Assembly: GCF_000372725.1 (NCBI RefSeq)
Contig: NW_005200922.1
Span: forward strand, 72,777-136,776
Origin: Emiliania huxleyi CCMP1516
Lineage: Eukaryota; Haptophyta; Isochrysidales; Noelaerhabdaceae
Reading direction: 5' to 3'
Length of the DNA: 64,000 nt
Part shown: piece by piece, positions 40,121 through 51,086 of the stretch
Layout: every line of letters starts with the position of its first letter
Numbering within the stretch: position 1 is the first letter of the stretch
Notes under the pieces: generated by a model
Database searches by the model: none
The model's input: only the letters and a program-made list of their open reading frames with translations
Told to the model about the DNA's origin: nothing
Made by a program: the position numbers and the translations under genes

Positions 40121-41123
40121 CGCCTGCGGGGCGCCTTCGCGTTGGTGGCGTGTGCGATGGGCAGAAAAATATATCTCGGCGGGGCTAGGGCTCTCTAGCC
40201 CGTAACCCGATCCCGATCATCCGGCCCGCTGGGTGCGCTTCTGAGCTCCGTATGGTTCTTGCACTTGTGCAAGATTGGGCGTCTTCTGCCGCAGTCCCTT
40301 TGATGGGAGGCCCCAGGGTGGGGGCCACCTCGAACCCCCGGCCAGGGATTCGAGCGGAGGGTGCCCCGGATTCATCTATCCGTTGGGCCCCGGTACATTC
40401 ATTAGAACTGATCACTTTGCGCAGCAGCCGTCCCTTCGCCGACTGGACGGCAGTGCGCTGCGTTGTCGCTCTGTCGTGCACGCTCTCGTGCCTCGTTGTT
40501 GTGACCGACTGGACGGCAGTGCGCTGCGTTGTCGCTCTGTCGTGCACGCTCTCGTGCCTCGTTGTTGTGACACGGGAGTAGAGTCGAGAGGTAGCCCTCG
40601 ACGAGACGACCGGCGCTGCGATGCCAGACCTCACTGCCGCCGAGCTCAGCATTCCAGCCGAGCAGCACCCCGATCCCGCAAAGCCACTGGTGATACCCGT
40701 CGACTCAACAGTGGTGGGCTCTACCCTGCGCTTCATTCCGTGGTCTGTGGTGGGCAATCCGGCCTTCCTCCAGCTGCCCCCTCCTCCTCCGGGGATGCAA
40801 CCGTCGTGGGTCCAGATTCCGCAGTGGGTCGCCATCAGTGCGCTGCTCCCCTTCAGTGAGCCCGGGCGACGGCTAGCACCACCACACTCCTCTCCTTAAA
40901 ATCCCTGTGTGGTGGCGGCGTGCCCTCCCCGCACATCCGCATCCCTCCCATACGGCATAGCGCATACGGGCTTTTTTTCTTTGGCGCTTTGGGGGGGGGG
41001 GGGGGAGCCGAGGGGGATTGTTTTGAGAGCGCCTCCGTTGGGTCTTTGTCACTGTGAAGGAAAGGAAAGGAAAGGAAAGTAGATGTACGGGTATCTAGCC
41101 GCAGCCCCAACTTCGCCGCTCTT
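40121..41123. other. Intergenic region with repeats
   Basis: 40186-40250 repeats 27718-27782. 40439-40570 is a 65-bp tandem duplication. 40885-40960 is an inverted copy of the CACACAGGGATTTTAAGGAG family. 40990-41005 is a G-run. A Pro-rich frame at 40621-40899 (+) has no recognised family. Confidence 0.55.
40439..40570 (+). repeat. 65-bp tandem duplication
   Basis: GACTGGACGGCAGTGCGCTG through CTCGTGCCTCGTTGTTGTGA occurs twice in a row with no visible change, so the duplication looks recent. Confidence 0.9.
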
Positions 41124-41160
41124 CTAGAGTGTCGGGTACGGCTTAGAGTTTAGTGACCAG

Positions 41161-43129
41161 CTAGCACCGCGAGACCTGCTTCTCTTGGAACGCTCCCCCG
41201 CCCGCCCGCCCAAGCACGCGGCCAAGCCCGGCGCGGACGAGCGAGCCGAGCGCTCCCCCGGCCAGGAGGGGCAGGCCGAAGATGAAGAGGTACTCGACGC
41301 CCGACGCGGGGAAGAGGCCGAAGCCACCCTCGCCCGCGAGCTGGAGGCGGACACACACGATGGTGTGCAGCAGACACCCGCCGAGGAAGAAGGCGCACAG
41401 CAGAAGCGCCTGGGCAGTCCAGCGACACGCCTCTTCCGCTGTGGCTCGCGGGCGAGATGCCGCAGGGGAGGGGAGGGGGTTGGGGGGGGGGGGGGGGAGC
41501 GGCGCGCCCGGACGTGCCACGCCAGCGGCTGGCACTCGTTTACGACTGCGAGGCCGAGGGGCAGGACCCGGCCCGAAAGGTGGCCCTCTAGCGTGCTGCT
41601 GACCGCCGCCAGCCGCGACGCCGAGAGGACGTCGAGCGGGTAGAGACACACGCCCAAGATCCGGAAGGAGAGGGCGGAGAGCACGTAGGCGATCCACGAG
41701 CGCGCCGCGCCGTGCACGCCGAGCCGCATCACCTAATTAGTAGTTAATTAGTAGTTGATTAGTAGTTGATTAGTAGTTAATTAGTATTTGCCGTGCACGC
41801 CGAGCCGCATCAACTGCGGCATGCCGATGCCGCGGCCGGCTCCCGTCTGCTAGTCTCGGCTGGTCTCTGCTACCAGTCTCTGCTACCCGTCTCTGCTACC
41901 AGTCTCTACCAGGGCGGCGCAACCTGCACGAGGTAGGCGATGCAGGGCCACGGCACGGCGAGGGCGAGGTGGAGCAGGTTGTGCGAGTGGTTTGCGAGCG
42001 ACGTCTCGAGCGCTGTCGAGAGGATTCCTCGCGGCCCGAAGATGGCAACCGTGAAGGGGACGGCGATGGCGAGCGCGAGGCCAGAGGGCGGCCCTCCGAG
42101 GGCCGGGGGGCGGGTGGGGGAGGGCAGCAGCAGCTTGCCGTTGGCCGGCGGCAGGGCGGGCGACTGCGGCGACGGCTCGGGCGGCGACGCGGGAGGGGAG
42201 AGGAGGGGCGAGAAGAGCAGCCGCAAGAACTCCTCCCCCGCCTCGCCGCTCGCGAGCCCTGCCGCCGGCCCCGCCTCCGCATAGCACGGGTCGTGCGAGG
42301 CGGCCGCGGAGTACGTCCCGGACGTGGCGTATCCGCCCTCCTCATCGCCGGGCGGCAGCTGCAGCGCGCCGGCCGGCGCCATGTGCAGTGAGGCGGCCTC
42401 GCCGTGCAGGCTTGCCTCGCCGTGCAGCGCGGCGGCGGTCGCATCGAGCAGGTCCTCGAGCGTCCAGGAGGGAGGCTGCCCGCAGAGCGAGGGAGGCTGC
42501 CGCTGCAGCCAGGCGGCGGCCGGATGAGCCTCAAAGCCGCTGTCCCTCGAGTCGAGCGAGGAGGGCTCGCTTGATGGCGAGCTCGATGCCGGCTCTTCCC
42601 GCGAGAGGGGGGCGAGGGGCTTGAGCGTCTTTCCAACCTTGAAGCCGATCATGCTGCAGCTCAGCGCGTCCGAGAGGCGCACGAGGCCGGGCAGCGGCGC
42701 CGTCGTCTCGTCGTCGCGGAGCACCACAAGCTTTGGGCCAGTGGAGCACACGGTCTGGTTTATGACGCGGTGGGCAGGGAGAGGCGCACGCGGCCGCTTG
42801 CGGCGGCCAGGGCTGCGCGCCGGCTCGTTCCAAACCCCACCCGACTGCGTGTTTGCAAGCTCAGCTCCTCCAACCTCCACAATCCGGATCCGGGACGCGG
42901 GGATGAAGAGCGTGCCGTCGCGGCATTGCGCGCAAAAATGCTCGCGAAAGGCCCCGCTCGCTGGACGCACCGGTGGGCACCCGCTCATCCCCGACATCTG
43001 CCCGCCCCAACACGGGCAGGGTGATTGCGAAGACCACGCGCGGGTGTTCTGCCCCCCGGGGTCGGCGGGCATCTGGGGCGGATCTGGGTCGCAAGGGATC
43101 TTCCTCGGCACCATTGCGCCGTCCGCCAT
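41161..43129 (-). CDS. Multi-pass membrane protein of unknown function
   Basis: A first long exon (43129 to about 41906) encodes a Cys-containing N-terminal part (EHFCAQCRDGTLFIPASRI), a low-complexity acidic/Pro-rich middle, and then hydrophobic segments (GLALAIAVPFTVAIFGPRGI, HNLLHLALAVPWPCIAYLV). Downstream exons continue with SWIAYVLSALSFRILGVCLY, LLLCAFFLGGCLLHTIVCV and VEYLFIFGLPLLAGGALGSL, ending at 41161 with KQVSRC. At least five membrane spans are likely. Introns between 41720 and 41905 contain GTAGTTGATTA-type and TCTCTGCTACC-type arrays with exon copies; I could not fix every border. Family not recognised. Confidence 0.6.
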
Positions 43130-43339
43130 TCATTTTTCTTCTTAAGGTTGCTCCAAGTAATCGGGCACCATTTTGCGGCGGACGTCGTCCCGAGTCGGAT
43201 GGTCGATTCCGCAGGTTGGTACGGGACCCCTTTTGATACTCGAAACAATCACCTCTGTGCGCGCGTGAGCGCTGTAGCTGTGAAGGTCGTCGGCCCGGGG
43301 CAGATTTAGTACTGTTGCGTGCGTGATAAACTCAACGGC

Positions 43340-44632
43340 TCACACCATCGCCTTGCTCTCATCCTCGGAGGCCTTGGGGTCCGGCGCGTGCAGGGCCCGG
43401 AATATCTTGTAGTGCAGAAAGGCGAACGCGGGCGCAAAGGGCAGGCCTGCGTGCGGTGCCGAGGTCACCTCAGCGTGCGTGGCGCGGCGAGCGGGCCAGG
43501 AGCGGGCATCACGCGGCCGCACCTGGGAAGAGGGTGAAGGAGCCAAAGACCCAGCCGTAGAAGGGCATGAGGTACGGGCTGGCTTTCACCATCGACACCT
43601 GCACCGGAGTTGATTTCGTGGGCTAGCTAGCCGACAGGCAGGCCGGGTGATTGGTGAGGGAGCATGCGAGCGGCGAGGGAGCGAAGCGGTCATCCATCTA
43701 CAAGCGGCCAACCCAGTCGCCGCCAAGGACAGTCACAATCACGCCGAGCCTGCCGGCAAAAGGCTGGCGGTGTGAGCAGCGAGCACTCCCACCCCGGCGC
43801 GTTGTTATTTCTTCGCCCCGCGTGATCGCCCTATGGGCGCCCCTCACATGAGGCAGCCGTTGATACCGTAGCCGGGCTGAGTGACAAACTCGAACCAGAA
43901 GGTGAATTTGCCCTGTACCATGTAGAAGAAGGGGTAGACGAGCCGCTGCACGACCAGGGCGAGGCCGAGGACGCCGGCAGAGCCGGCGTCGACAAAGATG
44001 GTGTAGAGCCAGAGCGAGGTGAGGAAGACGGGCGCCTAGTTTACAGGGCTTACGACGCGTGGAGGCATCCCGGAGGACTGGTTGGCGCGTGGCGGGGCAA
44101 GGGGCCTGCTCAACCATGTTGCCGCTGAACCGCGAGGAGATGTTGCTCCAGTCGGGCGTCACCTGGTTCAGCGTGCGCGCTCGGTGAGTGGGGGGAAGGA
44201 AGGGGCTCTGCGTCGACGACGGATGCGCGAGCTGTCCGCGACCTTGTCCGGCGGGATCATCTTGAAGATATGGACCGCGCACATCCCATTCACTGATGTG
44301 CCAAGCATGTTGTAGTAGACCACGGACCAGGAAACCGTCGCCAGCATCGGCACGCGGCATGCCTTTGCGAAACCATCGACTGCGGCCTCGATTGTGAGCA
44401 CGTCGCCACCATCGTCCCCAAACCCCAAAAATCCACGCGCCTTGAGCGCCTCGGCGCCCCCCAGCGGAAGCGCCGGCCCTGTGAGCTCGGACAACTGGTA
44501 GCACAGGATGGACACGACGATGCCCATGAGCATGCCCCCTGAAGCGATGGCGAAGTTGAACGGGCCCGAAAGCGGCAGCTCCATGAAGCCGAGGTGGACC
44601 ATGGTCCTAGGGAGCAAGCACCAGAGGTGCAC
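43340..44632 (-). CDS. Small multi-pass membrane protein, multi-exon, unknown
   Basis: Pieces on the minus strand in order: MELPLSGPFNFAIASGGMLM, GIVVSILCYQLSELTGPAL, LATVSWSVVYYNMLGTSVNG, WLYTIFVDAGSAGVLGLALV, RLVYPFFYMVQGKFTFWFEF, SPYLMPFYGWVFGSFTLFP and a tail FLHYKIFRALHAPD, with a stop at 43340-43342. The hydrophobicity and length suggest four or five spans, loosely reminiscent of MAPEG-like or similar small enzymes, but I do not make that call. Introns exist near 44040-44170 and 43620-43850 without clear minisatellites. Confidence 0.55.
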
Positions 44633-45029
44633 CTACAGGGCGCAGAGGCCAACGTGCAGGTATCCCGTGTTTTCGGGACGCACGATCGAATCCTCATTCG
44701 GGATGAGATCCCTTTTATTTTATTTCTTTAAACCCTTTTTTCGGCTCCCGTAGTGAACCTGTGTTAGTGCCAGTGCGCGCCAGTCCCGTGCCCAGTGTCG
44801 CGAGAGGGAGGTTTGTTGTAAAATTCTTCTTAATAAGGTGTGTATGTGGTCAGCCGCCCAGCCAGCGGAGGAGAGGGCGAGTGAGGGTACCCGGGTACGG
44901 CGTCTGCACGTTGAGGCTAGTTCCTCGTTCAGGTCGGCACGAGCAAACACCTCGGCGCCTTCAAACGGCCCGTGCCGCCGTCGTGTACGCTCGCACCACC
45001 GAGGGCAAGGCGGACACAGTCACTCACAT
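44633..45029. other. Intergenic region with a dispersed repeat
   Basis: 44757-44845 repeats the GTGTTAGTGCCAGTGCGCGC and CAGTCCCGTGCCCAG words of 5790-5830 and then has TTGTAAAATTCTTCTTA, related to 22800-22830. Confidence 0.65.
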
Positions 45030-45412
45030 ATGTGGCAGCTGCTCCCGCTGATCGGCGTCCTCTTCCTTCTGCTCGCCAACGTGATCGAGCACGTCTGCTA
45101 TCGGCTCAGCTCGCGGCGGGGCACGATGCAGTCGCGGCTCGATGATGGAGTCGCGGCGGCCGAGGAAGACGGCGACGACAGCGACTTTGAGGACGAAAAA
45201 GACGCCGCGGGGGCCGCTGGTGCGGCGTCGGCCGAGGCGGTGTCGCGCCAGCTCTTCGTGGCGCGCTGCTGCGGCCTCCTCCTCGCCGGCCTCCTCCTCC
45301 TCGGCTCGGCGGCGCACGACGAGGCCATCGCCTCTGCAGCACAGCTGCCTCCAGCACCTCCCGTGGGCCCGCCGCCTTCTCCGCCACCCGCGCCGCCGCC
45401 GCCGCCGCCGCG

Positions 45413-45444
<32 letters not shown>

Positions 45445-47612
45445 TCTGCGCCTCGTGCCTCGCCTCCCCGCTCTCGCCTTGCTTCGAGGACCTCTCCTGC
45501 GCCACCAGACGCGGAGCCATTGGCTGCAACGCGCAAGGCCACCTCACCTGCCGCTTCTGCGGCGAGCCGCCCCTCGTCCCCTGCCCGCTCCTCGGGCCAG
45601 CCTCCCCCTCCTCGCCCCCCGAGCCGCCCCTCGCCCCGCCAGACCCGCCCTCACCCTCGCCGCCGCCCTCGCCGCCGCACCCGCCCCCCTTCCCTCCGGT
45701 GTGGCCGTGGCCGACTGCAGCCGACCAGTGCCCGCAGCGGCACGGCGCGGCGGGGCCGCGTCCGCCGCCGCCGCCGCCGCTTCCGCCTCTCTCTCCCGGC
45801 GAGCTTCCTGCGCGCTGCACTCCGGCAGGCGGGGCGAGACACCTCCTAGACACCTCCGAGACACTTCCTAGACACGTCCTCGTGTGTCTCGCGCTGGCGT
45901 GGAGCAGCGGCTCGTACCTCGACTACGAATCAATGAATAGCAACTCTTAATTATGAGTGATGCACTAGGCGGCGACGCGTGGAGCAGCGGCTCGTACCTC
46001 GACTGCTGCGGCGGGCTGCGAGTCTCCTTCCGAGACTACCGCTACCTCTGCCACCTCTCGCCGCCCCCCCCGCCGCTCTCGCCGCCGCCTCCTCCTCCGC
46101 GCGACGGAGTGCGCTCCTTTTACATCTACCGCGCCCAGGTGACACTTCCGAGACATGTCTCACCTCGGCCCGTTTTGCGCCCCCCCACCCCTCCTTTTTG
46201 CGCCCACCGCGCCCAGTCGGACGTCGACTACCCGATCGGCAACCACAACCTCGCCAACCTGCCCGGCGTGCTCAAGTACGTCCACTCCGAGGCGGTCGGC
46301 GCGCATGTACGAGGCGGCTGGGAAGTGTCTCGGAAGTGTCTCGGAAGTGTCTCTAGGTGGTCAACGCGCAGTCGTACGACAGCGGCGTGTGCACGCGACA
46401 CTACGAGATCTCGCGTATCCTCCGCTTCCGGCCCACCTCGTCCTCGACCCTTCGGCACGCCTGCTTAGATTGGGCATCACGATGTTGACGCGTTACCCCA
46501 ATAGGCTCGACTTCCTCAACCCTCCCCCCTTCGGCGCCGGGTTCGGGCCCTTCGTCGCATTCGACCGTGGCAGGTCCACACCTCTCACAGCTACACGCGA
46601 GTGCGCGGCGCAGCCCCACGTCTGAACCACATCGACAATGCATTCACGTCTAAGGTGCACCATCTACGAGTGCGCGACGCAAGCCGACTTTTGGACGGCC
46701 CGAGGCGGCTTCTACGTCGGCTGCCAGAAGGCGGAGCAGCTCGGCTACGAGGGCGCCGCCTGGTACTCGCTAGCAGGCCGCTGCCAGCCGAAGCTCTGCC
46801 GAGGCGAGAGGCGTGGTATGATGGTCATCAATGGGTCGCCAATGTGTGGTAGGCAGCTGCCCAGGCGAGGCGTGGGAGCGCAAGGGAGCGGCGTGCAAGC
46901 GGCTGCAGCGAGGAGGGGAGTGCGCACACAGCAGGCGCGCGGGAGACGCCGCTGGCCTCACCTCGCCCTTTCCACCCTCTCTACCGCACCTGGCGCAACA
47001 GGCGACCCGACGGCAGCCCGACATGCACCTGGCGGCTCCACCCGATGGGCGAGGTGCGCGTGGCCTCTGCTCGAGTAGACACAGTAGTAGGTAGTAGCAA
47101 GTAGGCGTGGCCAGTGGTGCAGTTGCGCAGCTCTCCCCTCCCGACGCCTCGGGTGGAGCCCCACTCCTTGACAGGCTGTGAATAGAAGAGCTGTGAATAG
47201 AGCCCCACTCCTTGACAGGCTGTGAATAGAAGAGCTGTGAATAGAGCCCCACTCCTTGACAGGCTCCCTCCCCCCCGATGGCGCGAGAGCGGTGTGCCGC
47301 CTCAGCACAGTAGGACTAACGGTGAGCGACTCCTCCCCTCCCTCGCATGCACACCCCCCACAGGTGCGGCTCGACGACCTCTCTCGCATCTCCGACGGCG
47401 GCTACCGGCGCTACCAGGACTACTGCGACGCGGGCCACGCAGAGGTTGGCGAGCTCAACAACGGCCAGCGCCGGTCGCAGGGCGGGGTCTGCTTTTGGGA
47501 CAAGCCCGGCGACCCCACGGCCAACGCGGAGAGGGTAGCGACGGTGGAGGCCGAGTTTCGGCGGCGGTACCCAGAGTCGCCGGAGCTGCCGGCGACGTAC
47601 GACTGTCAGTAG
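45030..47612 (+). CDS. Proline-rich membrane/secreted protein with Cys-rich lumenal part, multi-exon
   Basis: The first exon (45030 to about 45835) has an N-terminal hydrophobic segment (LLPLIGVLFLLLANVIEHV), an acidic stretch, a second one (RCCGLLLAGLLLLGSAA), then very Pro-rich hinges around Cys-containing islands (LCASCLASPLSPCFEDLSC, LTCRFCGEPPLVPC). Later exons give SSGSYLDCCGGLRVSFRDYR, YPIGNHNLANLPGVLKYVHS, VVNAQSYDSGVCTRHYEISR, ATQADFWTARGGFYVGCQKA and CPGEAWERKGAACKRLQRGG. The last exon is VRLDDLSRISDGGYRRYQDY to ATYDCQ (stop 47610-47612). It resembles pherophorin-style extracellular matrix or scale proteins in composition only. One firm intron is 46292-46356 (GC-AG). Others carry TGTGAATAGAAGAGC and AGACACTTCC motifs. 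Confidence 0.6.
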
Positions 47613-48489
47613 GGAGTACGCGGGTGTGCGATTACGCACGCGTGCAGGCAGTATTGAGTATAGGAGCATCTTGCTTTTTGGTGCTGTGGAGAGAGAGAGA
47701 GAGAGCACTTGATGTGTAACCCATTCTTGTTGCATCCTCGACTTCACAGTCCGTTCCTCGATTTTTTTTCGGCGCGCTGCATCACATTGCCTGCTTGGCT
47801 GGGATTTTTTTGAAAAAATCTCACCAGCTATCCTTGCAGCCCCCCTCTCGCGAGGCTGGGGCGACGAGTGCGGTCTGCGGAGCTCCATTTGTGCGCGTGG
47901 CGGGGACATGACTAACCCACCCAAACCCAGTCTCACCCGCTTTTTGGAAAAAACCGAGAGAAAGAAAGAAAGAAAGAAAACAGAGAACCCAAGGGGAGGG
48001 TGGGAGGGATGGGAGTGACATGCCATATGGCCGCCTTTCGTTTGTTTCATAACATCGAAGGCTAAGCTCAAAAAACAACGACAAACACTCGGTGTCGAAA
48101 CACCTCTCCGACGCGCTCGACTATAGTCTGAAGGCGCTCTCAAAAAATTGCACTGGCGGTTCGACGGCGGGCGGGTTTTGCGCGGTCTGCGGCTCTGCTG
48201 CTCCCTCTCGCCGCCGCTGGCCCCGCTGCTGTGCGCCAGGTAGTGAGCGCCACCAGCACACCACTGCGCGCACCGCAGCGCCTCGTCCAGCCTACCCATT
48301 GCCACGCGTGGAGCGTGTGCGCGCACCGCGCAGTGACACATGCACAGCTTGTGCAGATGCCCAGCTGCTCTCTGCTCACTGCCCACAGGTCTTTTTGCGG
48401 GGTTTGCCGCCTTTGCCCCGAACGGCGGGCACCGGACCGAACGCCCCCGCCCCCCCCGGCGGGCCGGTCGCCCGACAAGTAGAGACGCC
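47613..48489. other. Intergenic region, repeat-rich
   Basis: 47950-48035 is a GAAAG...GGGAGGGTGGGAG family copy. 48040-48075 repeats 29748-29785. 48095-48130 is the inverted partner of 8815-8855. No gene recognised. Confidence 0.6.
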
Positions 48490-49164
48490 ATGTCACGCGC
48501 ACGCGGCATGAGCGTGGACCATGGCGACGCCTTCCAGCTCGAGGCCAGCGCACCTGAACGCCTCGACGCTGACTCCGCTCGTGGCGAATCTACTCGGCCA
48601 GAAGAGGGGCAGGCAGATACTCCTCTTCTCAAATCTGACCCCGGCAGCCCGATCTTGCGAATGTTGGTATGCTCCAGCTTGGCCGGCCTAGCTATGGGGG
48701 GCCTGCTGGTGCTCGCTTGCTTCAGCAACGTCTTCAACGTGCCACCATCTTTGTCATATCCGCCGCTGTCTCCACCCTACCCACCGCTGCAAACTCCGTA
48801 TTCGCCGGCGCCCTCCCCACCGCTACCGTTGTTGTCCCCGCCAGCGATCCCACAATTCCTGCTGGGGAGTGGGCGAGCCCCACGATTAGTTTTTGCACAA
48901 GGCTGCATTGGCTCAACCATTGTTGGCCGCATCTTGTTTCGTCTCATCACAATGTACGGTGGTGGACCCGTGGCAGGCGGTGGAATGCCGCTTGAGAGGT
49001 ACTGCACGCCGAGCTTTTGCTGGATCCAGACCAGGGCGTCGGTGTCGGCCGCGGGCGGGCTGCGAGGAGGGCGCGGGTGGGAGCATGGGAGATGCACCAC
49101 CGCTCAACGAAGACGCGCCCGACGAAGCCCTGCTTGCGGAGGATGGTCGATCCTCACCTACTAG
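48490..49164 (+). CDS. Type II membrane protein with Pro-rich stem; 3' end unresolved
   Basis: Starts MSRARGMSVDHGDAFQLE. The N-terminal about 58 residues are hydrophilic, then a membrane anchor (MLVCSSLAGLAMGGLLVLAC), a Pro/Ser stem, and the start of a lumenal domain with LVFAQGCIGSTIVGRILFRL. That last segment resembles the nucleotide-binding loop of a sulfotransferase-like fold, but the remaining catalytic motifs are not visible. Downstream frames to about 49760 change several times, so further exons or decay are likely. Confidence 0.5.
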   Translation: MSRARGMSVDHGDAFQLEASAPERLDADSARGESTRPEEGQADTPLLKSDPGSPILRMLVCSSLAGLAMGGLLVLACFSNVFNVPPSLSYPPLSPPYPPLQTPYSPAPSPPLPLLSPPAIPQFLLGSGRAPRLVFAQGCIGSTIVGRILFRLITMYGGGPVAGGGMPLERYCTPSFCWIQTRASVSAAGGLRGGRGWEHGRCTTAQRRRARRSPACGGWSILTY

Positions 49165-50076
49165 CGTCGGGCGTGTGCGAAAAAGAGCGCAAATCGGAGC
49201 TCAACTCGCGCGCGGCTGGGAAAGGGGTGTGGCACCCCTCCGAAGGCGCCTCGCGAGGAGCTGCTGCTGCCTCCAAACGCGCTCGGGCAGCACGTCGGCG
49301 CGCCTGCGGGGTTGGGGAGGTGAAACTATGCTTGCTGGCACGCGCATCCCGCACCACCCCCACGTCCGCGCGCACCATGCCGCCATCCCACCTCACAGCC
49401 AAGCGCCATCGCCGTCGGACGCGGCGACGCCGAGCGGTGGCCTCGCAGACGACGAGCGCGATGAGGCCGCCGCGCCGCCGGAGTGGCCGGCGCGTGCCAG
49501 CCGCTGGCCCGTCCAGCGTGGCGGGACCGGCTCGCCCATCCTGGCCCGCGCGCTTGCCGACGCGAGAAGATCGCGCGGGAGGGCAAATCTTGGGCAAAAT
49601 GCCCTGTTTGCCAATCCTTCACGGCGACTTCACGTCGGAACGAGTCGGATCGACGACTCCCCGCCTGCACCAGCGTGTGCGCCTTGCAATTCTATACAGA
49701 ATCGACACGTGGTACGTCTTCTCAATCGCTCGTGGAGAGGAGCTACGGCCATTCCTAAGTAGTGTTCAACGACGTTGAACAATGTTCAACGTCGTTGAAC
49801 ACGGTCCAGTAACCGTGGAGAAGTTTACCTTACCTTACCTTACCTTTTTGTTTTCCGGAAAACCTCGGCGAGCCCAAATTCCAGAAACCCGCAGCGGGCT
49901 CGATCGAGCCGCCTACTAGCTAAGATCGGCGCGACGGGCAGGGCGGTGGCGCGCACCTTTGTTCAGCAGAGTCCACTTTTTTGCCGGTTTGCATTTTTTT
50001 TGCGTGCTGCATCTACTTCACCGCTCCGCCCACTTTGCGACAGCTTCCGCCGCCCACGCCGCCGCCGCTCTCTAAC
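49165..50076. other. Unresolved 3' region, palindrome and repeat
   Basis: 49165-49760 has competing frames on both strands with no recognised domain and may contain later exons of the preceding gene. 49762-49802 is a perfect palindrome. 49815-49845 has a TTACC repeat shared, inverted, with 58024-58045. Confidence 0.4.
49762..49802. repeat. Perfect 20-bp inverted repeat with 1-base spacer
   Basis: The left arm GTGTTCAACGACGTTGAACA and the right arm TGTTCAACGTCGTTGAACAC are exact reverse complements around one A. Each arm is itself nearly palindromic. It could form a cruciform in DNA or a tight hairpin in RNA; function unknown (terminator, binding site or element end). Confidence 0.95.
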
Positions 50077-50889
50077 ATGCTCGCCGCCGCCCTCTTCGCA
50101 TTCGCTCCGCCTGCCGGCTCGAGCCCCGGCCGGGCTGACATCTTCCGCGTCGCTCGCATGAAAGTTGCTCCAGCGCCTTCGGAGGTTCCGGCGTCGCTCC
50201 AGTCTCACCAAGTCCGCATCGCGGGCGAGGACGAACTACAGGCGGTCGCACGGCTCATGCTCGACGTGTTTGCGCCGGAGTCACCCGCAGCTCCGGCGCT
50301 GCTGCCCTTCATGACCTCCCTCCTCGAGGCGAACCAGAGAACTGCGCGGGCTGCGGCGGCAGGGAGGCTCGCGGCCGAGCTCTCGCAGCGGGTGGCCATT
50401 GGCAGCACCATCTTCATCGCGGCCGAGGCCGGTGTGCCGGCCGACGGAGCCGAGGGCGGGCTGCCTCTGCTCGGCACCGTCGACCTCTCCTCGCAAGAGA
50501 TGGAGCTGCCGACGCATGGGCTGACTGGTCAGCTTGCGCACGTCCACACCGGGGCATGTTCGAGACACGTCCGCGACACACCGAGGCCTGTGCCCGTAGG
50601 CTCGCTGTACATGTCCACCCTCGCCGTCGACAGCGCGCACAGGAAGCGAGGCCTCGGCCGCGCGCTGCTGCGAGCTGCGGAGGCGGAGGCCAGCGCGCAG
50701 GGCGTGGAGGGCATCTACCTGCACGTCGAGGCGGCAAACGCTGGCGCCCTCAGCCTCTACCGGGGCGCCGGCTACAGCGCCGTGCAGCCCACGCCGCTCC
50801 TCACCACCTTCACGCGCGCGCTGCACCTCACGCACGCAGACCCGATCCTGATGTTCAAGCGCGTGCCGTGCGACGGTGCGGCGAGGTAA
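50077..50889 (+). CDS. GNAT-family N-acetyltransferase, possibly organelle-targeted
   Basis: 270 aa as one frame. The N-terminus (MLAAALFAFAPPAGSSPGRA) looks like a signal or transit peptide. The GNAT core starts with VRIAGEDELQAVARLMLDVF, and the acetyl-CoA loop is SAHRKRGLGRALLRAAEAEA (R-x-x-G-x-G/A pattern), followed by IYLHVEAANAGALSLYRGAG. Family role is acetyl transfer from acetyl-CoA to an amine; substrate unknown. Residues around 50560-50602 (CSRHVRDTPRPVPVG) sit in GACACGTCCG-type repeat sequence and may be a 42-bp GT-AG intron that happens to keep frame. Removing it would give HTGACSLYMSTLAVD. Confidence 0.82.
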   Translation: MLAAALFAFAPPAGSSPGRADIFRVARMKVAPAPSEVPASLQSHQVRIAGEDELQAVARLMLDVFAPESPAAPALLPFMTSLLEANQRTARAAAAGRLAAELSQRVAIGSTIFIAAEAGVPADGAEGGLPLLGTVDLSSQEMELPTHGLTGQLAHVHTGACSRHVRDTPRPVPVGSLYMSTLAVDSAHRKRGLGRALLRAAEAEASAQGVEGIYLHVEAANAGALSLYRGAGYSAVQPTPLLTTFTRALHLTHADPILMFKRVPCDGAAR

Positions 50890-51086
50890 GCCCCTTTTCA
50901 GTGTAATGTAGCTCTTACGAACATACTACACTACCCGTGGACTGCTGACGGGGTTTGCGATGAGGAGCGACGCCGACGGGTTTCTCGGGTTAGTGTACCA
51001 CTGATATTTCCCCTCTTTTTTAGAATATATGCGGCGCCCGGATGCTAGTGCTTGAGAAGGCAACCAACAAGAACTGAGAATCCAAA

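Noticed and set aside
40290-40400. tRNA- or snRNA-like hairpins near GGGATTCGAG
   Set aside because: No complete cloverleaf or Sm site could be drawn.
42388-43145. Plus-strand frames opposite the membrane-protein gene
   Set aside because: No recognisable features; codon-shadow of the minus-strand gene.
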